The translations under genes were made by a program, and so were the position numbers. A DNA stretch of 64,000 nt from JAAXHB01 sp965221635 (GTDB lineage: Bacteria; Actinomycetota; Acidimicrobiia; Acidimicrobiales; Aldehydirespiratoraceae). The DNA lies in contig OZ244902.1 in the NCBI GenBank assembly GCA_965221635.1, positions 3,100,001 to 3,164,000 of the forward strand. The letters run 5' to 3'. The notes under the pieces were generated by a model. It worked only from the letters and a program-made list of their open reading frames with translations. It was not told the origin of the DNA and did no database searches. Shown one piece after another: positions 1-7,731 of this stretch (its first letter is position 1; every line of letters begins with the position of its first letter).

Positions 1-1228
1 TGGTGAGCTGCTCAAGGCCCATCGGGCCGCGAGCGTGGAGTTTCTGGGTGCTGATGCCGATCTCGGCGCCGAAACCGAGCTCCTCGCCGTCGACGAAACG
101 GGTGGAGGCGTTCACCATCACCGCCGCCGCGTCCACTTCTCGCACGAACCGCTCAGCTGCTGCCAGATCGGAGGTGACTATCGCCTCGGAATGACCGGTG
201 CCGGTGTCGTTCACGTGGTCGATCGCATCGGCGACGCTGTCCACAACCTTCACCGACATCTTCAAGTCGAGGTACTCGGTGGCGAAATCGGCTTCGTCGG
301 CGACACCCATCGTTGGCACCGCCGAACGGGCACGCTCGTCGCCCACGAGCTCCACGCCCACCAGCGCCGCCGCGGCACGCGGCAGGAACGTGGGCGCCAC
401 CGCTTCGTGTACCACCAGCGACTCCGCGGCGTTGCACACCGACGGGCGCTGGATTTTGGCGTTCACCACAATGTCGATGGCCATGTCGAGATCCGCCGAC
501 TGGTCCACGTACACGTGACAGTTGCCGGCGCCGTCGAGCACCACCGGCACGGTGGCGTTCTCGATGACGGTGGCGATCAGCGACGCCCCGCCCCTTGGGA
601 TCAGGCAGTCCACGTAGGCGTCCTGGCGCATGAACTCCACCGCCGCCTCCCGGGAGGTGTCCTCCAGCAGGATCAGCGCGTCGGCCACCAGCCCGGCCTT
701 CAACGCGGCTTGGCGGATGGCTGCGGCTATTGCCTTGTTGGAGTTGATCGCCACCGATGAGCCACGCAGGAACGCCACGTTTCCGGATTTGATGCACAAA
801 CCCGCGGCGTCGGATGTGACGTTGGGGCGGCTCTCGTAGATGATCGCAACCACACCCAAAGGCACCCGCACACGCTCGACGCGCAGCCCGTTGGGGCGCA
901 CCGAGCCGTCGGTGATCTGCCCCACGGGGTCGGGCAGGTCGGCCACCTGCAACAAGCCGTCGGCCATTGCCTCCACGCGTTGTGGGGTGAGTCGCAGCCG
1001 GTCGATCATCACCTCTGGGGTGCCGCTGCGCACGGCCTCGGCCACATCCGCGGCGTTTGCGTCACAAATAGCCGCGGTTTGGCTCACCATCAGATCGGCG
1101 GCGAGGCGCAGTGCCTCGTTTTTTTCGCCGGTTGACGCTTTGGCCATGGCCCGCGAAGCGGCCCGGGCGCGGGCGGCCAGCTCTGCCACCGACGCAGCGG
1201 TTGCGACTGTGTTGGTGGATTCGGGCAT
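1..1228 (-). CDS. proA: Gamma-glutamyl phosphate reductase (ProA), 3' end cut by window
   Basis: NADPH-dependent reduction of gamma-glutamyl phosphate to glutamate semialdehyde, the second step of proline synthesis. About 409 residues are visible from the ATG at 1228; family members have roughly 415-420, so only the last few residues are missing. The catalytic cysteine is Cys265 in RPSVCNAAES, and the N-terminal NAD(P)-binding region includes IIYESRPNVT near residue 130. No strong ribosome binding site precedes the ATG. The gene lies about 3.1 kb from its partner proB on the same strand; in many actinobacteria the two are adjacent, and here murJ and pspA lie between them on the other strand. 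Confidence 0.95.
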   Translation of the reverse strand, partial: MPESTNTVATAASVAELAARARAASRAMAKASTGEKNEALRLAADLMVSQTAAICDANAADVAEAVRSGTPEVMIDRLRLTPQRVEAMADGLLQVADLPDPVGQITDGSVRPNGLRVERVRVPLGVVAIIYESRPNVTSDAAGLCIKSGNVAFLRGSSVAINSNKAIAAAIRQAALKAGLVADALILLEDTSREAAVEFMRQDAYVDCLIPRGGASLIATVIENATVPVVLDGAGNCHVYVDQSADLDMAIDIVVNAKIQRPSVCNAAESLVVHEAVAPTFLPRAAAALVGVELVGDERARSAVPTMGVADEADFATEYLDLKMSVKVVDSVADAIDHVNDTGTGHSEAIVTSDLAAAERFVREVDAAAVMVNASTRFVDGEELGFGAEIGISTQKLHARGPMGLEQLT

Positions 1229-1343
1229 CTCGCCAGACTACAGCACCGCGACTAGCCTGCGACCGGGGTGACAACGAGGTGAAACAAGGCGCATTGTGAA
1301 CCGCAAAATGCGCCCAACGGCACCCGACGCGCCTCTCAACACA

Positions 1344-1379
1344 GCGCTCAACCCGGCGCTCAACGCGGTGCTCACACGA
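1344..1379. repeat. Degenerate 12-bp tandem repeat before murJ
   Basis: About three copies of a 12-bp unit (GCGCTCAACCCG, GCGCTCAACGCG, GTGCTCACACGA) run into the murJ start codon. A weaker copy precedes them at about 1332. It is one of many short-period arrays at gene junctions in this window. No ribosome binding site is obvious for murJ because this array occupies the leader. Confidence 0.6.
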
Positions 1380-3079
1380 TGACTCGGGCGCTGTCACCCA
1401 AGCCTGGTTGGCGCCCCGGCGGGCCGCTGCTGGTGGCCATGGGCATAGCCGCGAGCCGCCTGGCCGGCCTCGTGCGCGAAACGGTGACCGCCAGGCTGCT
1501 CGGCAACACCGCCGCAGCCGATGCGTTCGCCGTGGCCATGCGCATCCCGAACTTGTTGCAGAACCTCTTCGGCGAAGGCGTGCTCTCGGCAAGCTTCGTT
1601 CCCGTGTACAGCCGCCTAATCGGCCGCAACGAAACCACCACCGAAACAACCGCCGATCACGAAACCTCCACCGAAGCGGGTGAGTTGGCTGGGGCTGCTG
1701 CTGCTCTGTTGTTGACTCTCACCGGTGTTGGGGTGGCGGTGCTGGTGACGCTGGCCGAGCCGATCACTCGTGTGCTTGCGCCCGGCTTGGGCGCTCAGCG
1801 TTTCGAGTTGGCGGTTTCGCTCACCAGGATCACCGCGCTGGGTGTGGGATTCGCGGTGATGTCGGCTTGGTGTTTGGGGGTGCTCAACAGCCACCGGCGT
1901 TTCTTTCTGGCTTACGCCGCGCCCGTGTTGTGGAACGCCGTGCAGGTTGCCGCGGTGGTGACCGCCGCGATCCTGGCGTTCGATCTCGACGACCTGGCCC
2001 GGGCGTTGGCGTGGGGCGTGGTGGGCGGCGGACTCGCACAAATGCTGGTGCAGCTTCCGCTCACTGTTCGCCTGGCCAAGGGGTTGCGCCTCAACTGGGG
2101 CCGAGGCTCGCCCGATGCCCAACAGGTGCGGCGTCGTTTTGTGCCGGCGGTGCTGGGACGTGGCGCCGTTCAGGTTTCGGCTTATGTGGACTTGATCCTC
2201 GCGTCGCTGCTGGCCACCGGCGCTGTGGCCGCGCTGTTCCGAGCCCAGATCCTTTACATGCTGCCGATCAGCTTGTTCGCGATGAGCGTGGCCGCGGCGG
2301 AACTGCCCGAAATGTCACGACTGGAAGCGGATCGCCGGTCGCTCAATGCGCGGGCTCGGTCGGCGGTTGGCTCGGTGGCGTTTTGGATGCCCGCTGTGGC
2401 GGCCGGGTACGTGGCCGCGGGAGACATGGTGGTGCGCCTTCTTTTTGAGGGCGGCGAGTTCTCCGCCGATGACACGGTGCTGGTGTGGCTGGTGGTGGCG
2501 GCATACGGGTGCGCCCTGCCCGCCGCGGGCATCAGCCGGGTGCTGCACAGCACCTGCTACGCAACCGGCGACGCCACCGGGCCTGCTCGCATCGCCGCGA
2601 TCCGGGTGACCGTGGCCGCCGCGGTGGGCACGCTGGTGATGTTCCCCCTGGACAGGGTCACCGTGATCGCCGGTGAACTGGTGGGCACCGGTGAGGCGCT
2701 GGGGTTCGCCTGGGCGCTGCCGGCGGCGCAGCGCGAGCTGTCCGACGTGGTGCGCCTGGGAGCGGTGGGACTGGCGGTGGGCTCCGCGGTGGCGGCGTGG
2801 GTGGAGTTGGCGTTGTTGTGTCGCCGTGTGCGCGGCCGTGTTGGTGGGGTTGGCGTGGCGTCACACCTGGTGCGCCTGATACCCGCAACGGCAGCCGCGC
2901 TGATCGTTGCCCTGGCGGCGAAGGCTGTGGCGGGCGACTGGCCTGCGCTGCTGGGAACCCCGGTGGTGGCCGCCGCCTGCGGTGTGGCCTACCTGGGCGC
3001 GGCACGGCTTTGCGGTGTGGCCGAAGCCGGCCGGGTCATTTCCATGGCGCGCTCGCTCGCGGCTCGCGGACGGCTCTGA
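1379..3079 (+). CDS. murJ: Lipid II flippase MurJ (MviN family)
   Basis: Polytopic membrane protein of the MOP exporter superfamily that moves lipid II outward for peptidoglycan synthesis. The 566-residue product shows repeated hydrophobic segments over its whole length, consistent with about 14 helices. The family's N-terminal region reads SRLAGLVRETVTARLLG, followed by ADAFAVAMRIPNLLQNLFGEG. The pseudokinase extension found on mycobacterial MurJ is absent. It is the first gene of a plus-strand pair with pspA, inserted between proA and proB. The ATG at 1379 is the only good start, but it follows a 12-bp repeat rather than a ribosome binding site. Confidence 0.93.
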   Translation: MTRALSPKPGWRPGGPLLVAMGIAASRLAGLVRETVTARLLGNTAAADAFAVAMRIPNLLQNLFGEGVLSASFVPVYSRLIGRNETTTETTADHETSTEAGELAGAAAALLLTLTGVGVAVLVTLAEPITRVLAPGLGAQRFELAVSLTRITALGVGFAVMSAWCLGVLNSHRRFFLAYAAPVLWNAVQVAAVVTAAILAFDLDDLARALAWGVVGGGLAQMLVQLPLTVRLAKGLRLNWGRGSPDAQQVRRRFVPAVLGRGAVQVSAYVDLILASLLATGAVAALFRAQILYMLPISLFAMSVAAAELPEMSRLEADRRSLNARARSAVGSVAFWMPAVAAGYVAAGDMVVRLLFEGGEFSADDTVLVWLVVAAYGCALPAAGISRVLHSTCYATGDATGPARIAAIRVTVAAAVGTLVMFPLDRVTVIAGELVGTGEALGFAWALPAAQRELSDVVRLGAVGLAVGSAVAAWVELALLCRRVRGRVGGVGVASHLVRLIPATAAALIVALAAKAVAGDWPALLGTPVVAAACGVAYLGAARLCGVAEAGRVISMARSLAARGRL

Positions 3080-3183
3080 TTCACCGCTGGCGCAGCGACC
3101 TGCCGGTTGTTGCCGGTGGCGGCGGTCATGGCCTCTATTGCGTCTCGTCCTGATTCACCGCCGGGGCAGCGCCCGCCGGTTGG
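3077..3183. repeat. Imperfect 33-bp direct repeat pair between murJ and pspA
   Basis: The stretch beginning TGATTCACCGCTGGCGCAGC at 3077 recurs with a few changes at 3151 as TGATTCACCGCCGGGGCAGC, and both copies end in GCCGGTTG. The first copy contains the murJ stop codon. The duplication is visible directly; no function is apparent in this 224-bp intergenic region. Confidence 0.6.
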
Positions 3184-3304
3184 CTGCGAGCGCGGCGACG
3201 CGCATGGGCAGACGGACGCCGGGGCGACACGGCTGCTTGGCAGACGCCGTGCGGTTTGTGAGCCACGTTCGAGACGTGATGGGACTGTGAGATAGGCTGA
3301 ATGC

Positions 3305-4141
3305 ATGTGGCGGTATTTGAAGCGTCGATGGAAGTACATGACCACTCGGATGGAGATGAACTTCGAGGAGGCCGCCGACGCCAAGGTTCAGTTGGAGCAG
3401 GCCATAAGCGAAGCCCGCGAGCAGCATCGACGCCTGCGTGACCAGGCCGCTTCGGTGATCGCCAACCAGAAGCAAACCGAAATGCGCATCAGCCGATCCC
3501 TTGAGGATCTCGAACGGGTGAACACCAACGCCCGGCGAGCGCTGATGATGGCCGAGAAGGCAGCCGAGTCCGGCGACGAGGTGAAGCTGGCTTCCTACAC
3601 CGCCGCCGCCGAACAGTTCGCGGGGCGGTTGATCACCCTCGAAGGCGAGATCGACAGCCTCAAGGAGCTGCACTTTCAGGCGTCGATTGCAGCTGATCAG
3701 GCCAAGGCAGCCGTGGAGCAGAACTCCCGCAGCCTCCAGCAGAAGCTCAACGACCGTCAGAAGCTGCTGAGCCAGCTCGACCAGGCGCGCATGCAGGAGC
3801 AAATGAACTCCGCAATGAACACCTTGTCGGAGTCGGTGGGCGACGACGTGCCCACCTTCAACGAAGTGCGCGACAAGATCGAAGCCCGTTACGCCAAGGC
3901 CAAGGGCGTTGCCGAGCTCACCGACACCGGCGGCACCGAGGCCGCCATGCTGGAGATCGAGGCCGCAGCCCGTGCCGATGACGCCAAAGCCCGCCTTTCG
4001 CAGATCCGTGAACAGCTCGGATTGCCCGCAGGCGACTCCGGCGCCACAGAACTAGGCGCCGCGCAACCCGCCGCCGACACACCCGCGGTGCCCAAACCCG
4101 CGGTGCCCAAACCCCCAGGGGCCCCCTCCCCCGACAGCTGA
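3305..4141 (+). CDS. pspA: PspA/IM30 (Vipp1-like) membrane-stress protein
   Basis: A 278-residue member of the PspA/IM30 family, peripheral ESCRT-III-like proteins that protect the membrane under envelope stress. Residues about 20-220 are rich in Glu, Gln, Lys and Ala with heptad character (for example AKVQLEQAISEAREQHRRL), typical of the long coiled-coil helices. A short amphipathic N-terminus (MWRYLKRRWKYM) fits helix 0. The C-terminal tail is Pro/Ala-rich and holds a 15-bp duplication encoding PAVPK PAVPK (about 4081-4113). Its position after the lipid II flippase gene suggests an envelope-maintenance pair, which is inference. Confidence 0.9.
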   Translation: MWRYLKRRWKYMTTRMEMNFEEAADAKVQLEQAISEAREQHRRLRDQAASVIANQKQTEMRISRSLEDLERVNTNARRALMMAEKAAESGDEVKLASYTAAAEQFAGRLITLEGEIDSLKELHFQASIAADQAKAAVEQNSRSLQQKLNDRQKLLSQLDQARMQEQMNSAMNTLSESVGDDVPTFNEVRDKIEARYAKAKGVAELTDTGGTEAAMLEIEAAARADDAKARLSQIREQLGLPAGDSGATELGAAQPAADTPAVPKPAVPKPPGAPSPDS

Positions 4142-4324
4142 CATCGGGGGCGACTGCGGTCGCCTCGCTGTTGAGCCAGGCTCACGAGCGAAACACCTGG
4201 CGGGTCGCCGGCGCTGAACGAACGGCCGCGTCTTGACCGGCGAAATCATGTCCGCCAGAGTGGGCCGGGCCGCGGCGGGATCCCGAGCGGTGGCTTCCTG
4301 CCGAGCGGTGGCTTGGAGCGCTGC

Positions 4325-5512
4325 CTATTCGGCCAGGAGCACCAGGTCGTTGGCGTGGATCACCACGTTGGGCAAGCCTTCGGGGCGGTCCTGGCGTGGT
4401 TTCCCAGCGGCGGCGCGCACCTCGCTGCTGCCGTGACGGGCAAGGCCTTTGGCGAACACCTCCCCGCCGACCTCTCGCACGCTTATCGGCGCTCCCGCGT
4501 CGAAGCCTCCGTGAACGGCTCGCACCCCAACCGCCAGCAGCGACTTGCCTCTCTGCAGGGCCTGGCGCGCCCCGGCGTCCACCTCCACCTCTCCCTCGGA
4601 CGCCACCGCGAAGCCGATCCACAGCTTGCGTGCCGACATCTCGGTGGCCTTGGCCGGAACGAACGTGCCGATTCCGGGCTCGCCGGCCACCGCGTCGGCG
4701 AGCACCGCGGGCCGCGCCGCGTGCGCTATCAGGGTGGACACCCCCGAGCGTGACGCCACACGCGCCGCGGTGAGTTTGGAGGCGATGCCGCCACTGCCAC
4801 GGCTGGTGCCCGGATTGTCTCCGGCGCGCCGGAGCTGTTCGTCGATGTCGACCATCTCTGTGATCAGCGACGCTTCGGCGTTGCGGCGCGGGTCGTCTGT
4901 GTGTACCCCGGCCGTGTCGGTGAGCAACACCAGCAGGTCGGCATGCACCAGGTTCGCCACCAAAGCGGCGATCCGGTCGTTGTCACCCCAGCGGATCTCG
5001 TCGTCGGCCACGGCGTCGTTCTCGTTCACCACCGGCACCACCCCCAGCTCCAGCAGCCTGCGCAGCGTGGCCCCGGCGTGTACGTACTGGGAGCGGATCA
5101 CGAAATCCAACGGCACCAGCAGCACCTGCCCGGCGATCAGGCCGTGGCCGGCGAGCACCTCCCGGTAGGTGCCGATCAAAGCACACTGCCCGACCGTGGC
5201 GACCGCCTGGAGGGTGCCCATGTCGGTGCGGTAACGGTCGCCGTCGATTCCCAGCTCGGGCAGGCCCGCGGCTATGGCGCCACTAGTGACCACCACCACC
5301 CGGTGGCCTTGGGACATCACCTCGGCAACCTCGGCGCACAGCTTCTCAATGGTGTCGAGGTTGATCCGCCCTGAGGTGTCGGTGATCGACGACGTGCCGA
5401 TCTTCACCACCACCGTCAAGTGCCGTTCCCTGGGCGCTTCGCCTGAGCCCGCGCCGGTGGTGGCGGCGGCGGGCGCCGCGGCGTGTTGCGGGTTGGAGCG
5501 GGCGGCGGTCAT
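4325..5512 (-). CDS. proB: Glutamate 5-kinase (ProB) with PUA domain
   Basis: First enzyme of proline synthesis, phosphorylating glutamate. The 395-residue product has the amino-acid-kinase fold (VVKIGTSSITD at about 35-45; NENDAVADDEIRWGDNDRIA in the middle) and a C-terminal PUA domain starting near residue 292 (ARKLWIGF). The N-terminus carries about 30 extra Ala/Pro-rich residues before the kinase core. The ATG at 5512 overlaps the obg stop codon by 4 nt (ATGA), so translational coupling is likely and supports this start. The gene ends an rplU-rpmA-obg-proB run, but proA does not follow directly. Confidence 0.95.
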   Translation of the reverse strand: MTAARSNPQHAAAPAAATTGAGSGEAPRERHLTVVVKIGTSSITDTSGRINLDTIEKLCAEVAEVMSQGHRVVVVTSGAIAAGLPELGIDGDRYRTDMGTLQAVATVGQCALIGTYREVLAGHGLIAGQVLLVPLDFVIRSQYVHAGATLRRLLELGVVPVVNENDAVADDEIRWGDNDRIAALVANLVHADLLVLLTDTAGVHTDDPRRNAEASLITEMVDIDEQLRRAGDNPGTSRGSGGIASKLTAARVASRSGVSTLIAHAARPAVLADAVAGEPGIGTFVPAKATEMSARKLWIGFAVASEGEVEVDAGARQALQRGKSLLAVGVRAVHGGFDAGAPISVREVGGEVFAKGLARHGSSEVRAAAGKPRQDRPEGLPNVVIHANDLVLLAE

Positions 5513-6825
5513 CGGCCGCGTCCGGGCGCGATGGTGAACTCGTCGTCGGGTTCGTACTCGAACTCGAAGTCACCCACGCGCACCACGTCGCCACGCCGCG
5601 CCCCGGCCCGGGCCAGTTCGCGCTCCACGCCGAGGCGGCGCAGGCGGTACTGGGCGTAGGCGAGCGCCTCGGGGTTGGTCATGTCGTTGAGCGCCACCGC
5701 GCGCACCGCGGCCCGCCCGTACACGATCCACGGGCCGCCAGGCGCGGCAGGGTCGCCTTCAACAGGCTCGCGGATCACCTCGATTTCGGAGGTGACGGGC
5801 CGGTGAATCACCTCGTCCACCGCGGCTGGTTCGGCTTTGCGGGCCTCTGCCACCAGCGAGGCCAGCGCGCCCATGACCGCGGCGATGCCCTCGCCGGTGA
5901 CCGCCGACACCTTGTGCTGCATCAGCGACGCCTCGTCGCCGGGTTGCGCGAAGGGGTCGGCGAGGTCTGCGCGGCTTCCGGCCACCACACGGGGGCGTTC
6001 GAGCAGTTCGGGGCGGTAGTTCTCCAGTTCGTTCAGCAACACGGCGAGCTGCTCGGCGGGGCTGTGCTCAACCCACGGGGCCAGGTCAACCAGCACAAGC
6101 AGCGCACGCGCTCGCTCGGTGTGGCGCAGGAACCGGTGACCGAGGCCGCGGCCCTCCGATGCGCCCTCGATCAGGCCGGGAATGTCGGCCAGCACCAGGT
6201 CGGTGAGCTCGTCGATGCGGGCCACGCCAAGGTTGGGTTCGAGGGTGGTGAAGGGATAGTCGGCGATCTTGGGCTTGGCAGCGGACACACGGCTGATGAA
6301 CGTGGACTTGCCCACGTTGGGGAAACCAATGATGGCGACATCGGCCATCAGCTTCAGCTCGAGGCGAAGCCAGCGCTGCTCGCCCTTTTCTCCCTGCTCG
6401 GCGAAGGTGGGGGCCCGGCGCCGGTTGCTCAAGAAGCGGGCGTTGCCCCGTCCGCCCGCACCTGCTTGTGCCGCCAGCCAGCGCCTGCCGGGCGCGTCGA
6501 GGTCTGCGAGGGGTTCGCGGAGGTCGTGGCTCAACGCCACCGTGCCCACCGGCACCGGCACCAGCAGGTCTCGGCCCTGCTTGCCGTGGCGTTGGTTTCC
6601 CTTGCCGTGGTTGCCGTGGTCGGCACGACGATGGGGATGATCACGAAACGCCAGCAGCGACGCCACGTTCGTGCCGGCCACCAGCCAAACGTCTCCGCCC
6701 CGGCCGCCGTCGCCGCCGCTGGGGCCGCCCCGGTTCACGTGGGCCTCGCGGCGAAATGCCACGCAGCCGGCGCCGCCGTTGCCCGCGGCGACATGGAGAT
6801 TGCACTCGTCAACGAACTGCGACAT
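5509..6825 (-). CDS. obg: GTPase ObgE/CgtA
   Basis: Ribosome-associated GTPase involved in 50S maturation. The glycine-rich Obg fold fills residues about 1-158 (GNGGAGCVAFRREAHVNRGG). The G domain has P-loop GFPNVGKST at about 167-175, DIPGLIEGA at about 214-222 and G5 SAVTGEG near 308. A C-terminal OCT domain follows (EIEVIREPV onward). The G4 element that is usually NKxD reads SRAD (about 284-287), which is unusual. The ATG at 6825 has GGAG four bases upstream; a GTG directly before it (6828) is too close to that site. The stop overlaps the proB start. Confidence 0.95.
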   Translation of the reverse strand: MSQFVDECNLHVAAGNGGAGCVAFRREAHVNRGGPSGGDGGRGGDVWLVAGTNVASLLAFRDHPHRRADHGNHGKGNQRHGKQGRDLLVPVPVGTVALSHDLREPLADLDAPGRRWLAAQAGAGGRGNARFLSNRRRAPTFAEQGEKGEQRWLRLELKLMADVAIIGFPNVGKSTFISRVSAAKPKIADYPFTTLEPNLGVARIDELTDLVLADIPGLIEGASEGRGLGHRFLRHTERARALLVLVDLAPWVEHSPAEQLAVLLNELENYRPELLERPRVVAGSRADLADPFAQPGDEASLMQHKVSAVTGEGIAAVMGALASLVAEARKAEPAAVDEVIHRPVTSEIEVIREPVEGDPAAPGGPWIVYGRAAVRAVALNDMTNPEALAYAQYRLRRLGVERELARAGARRGDVVRVGDFEFEYEPDDEFTIAPGRGR

Positions 6826-6904
6826 CACACTCCGTCCCGTCCGCGCACCAACAAAGGGAAGCGCCGGTGGACGAGAGATGCGCCGGTTTGCCGGCGCCGG
6901 GGGT

Positions 6905-7159
6905 TCAGGTGGGGGTGATCACGTCCACGAGTTTGCGTCCCCGGCGAGAACCGAACTTCACCACGCCGTCCGCGGTGGCGAACAGCGTGTCGTCGCCGCC
7001 ACGGCCCACGTTGTGGCCGGGATGGAACTTGGTTCCCCGCTGGCGCACGATGATGGCGCCCGCGAGCACACGACCTCCGTCGTAAACCTTCACGCCGAGG
7101 CGCTTGGAGTTGGAGTCGCGCCCGTTTCTGGTTGAGCCGCCGCCCTTGGTCTTGGACAT
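6905..7159 (-). CDS. rpmA: 50S ribosomal protein L27
   Basis: An 84-residue L27 with the family's N-terminus (MSKTKGGGSTRNGRDSNSKR), which reaches towards the peptidyl-transferase centre, followed by GVKVYDGGRVLAGAIIVRQ and HPGHNVGRGGDDTLFA. There is no cleavable extension of the Firmicutes type. It lies between rplU and obg in the conserved order. Confidence 0.97.
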   Translation of the reverse strand: MSKTKGGGSTRNGRDSNSKRLGVKVYDGGRVLAGAIIVRQRGTKFHPGHNVGRGGDDTLFATADGVVKFGSRRGRKLVDVITPT

Positions 7160-7209
7160 GAGAAAGCCTTTCCGCCCGTTGGGCCTTTACCGGTGTGTAA
7201 CCGTTCGGC

Positions 7210-7527
7210 TCACGCGGGCGCACCGACGCTGATGCCGGTGATCTCCACGGTTGCCAGCGTCTGTCGGTGACCCCACCGACGGCGCTGATTGGTCTTGTTC
7301 TTGTAGGTGAACCCGTGGATCTTCGGGCCGCGATGCTCGTCCACCACCACTGCGGTGACGGTCACATCGGACAGCTCCGAAGGCCTTGCCAGCACCTGTT
7401 CGCCGTGAACCACAAGCACCGGACGCAACTGCAGTTCGCTGCCGGGCTCGCCGAGGCGTTCAACCTCGATGCGCTGGCCTTCGCTCACCCGGTACTGCTT
7501 TCCGCCGGTTTCCACCACTGCGTACAT
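7210..7527 (-). CDS. rplU: 50S ribosomal protein L21
   Basis: L21 of 105 residues starting MYAVVETGGKQYRV, the family's usual N-terminus, which is why the ATG at 7527 was preferred to an upstream in-frame codon that would add 15 unrelated residues. The conserved GFTYKNKTNQRRRWGHRQ is near the C-terminus. The 204 bp between it and the RNase E/G gene upstream show no clear promoter or hairpin. Confidence 0.96.
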   Translation of the reverse strand: MYAVVETGGKQYRVSEGQRIEVERLGEPGSELQLRPVLVVHGEQVLARPSELSDVTVTAVVVDEHRGPKIHGFTYKNKTNQRRRWGHRQTLATVEITGISVGAPA

Positions 7528-7731
7528 GACCGCAAGGCTACCCGTGGGCAACCCCACCACCACGCAATCCACCCGGTCGGCGACCCCCGCAACAAGCCCG
7601 ACTCAAAGCCGCCAACCGAGCCCGCAGCGCTGCCCGAGCCTGGGCGGCGTCCACCGCCGGCAGCAGGTCGGTTGCAGGGTCCGCTGCTTTGCCGATCTCT
7701 GTGACGGTTGGCTGTGCCGAGTGGCGTTGTC

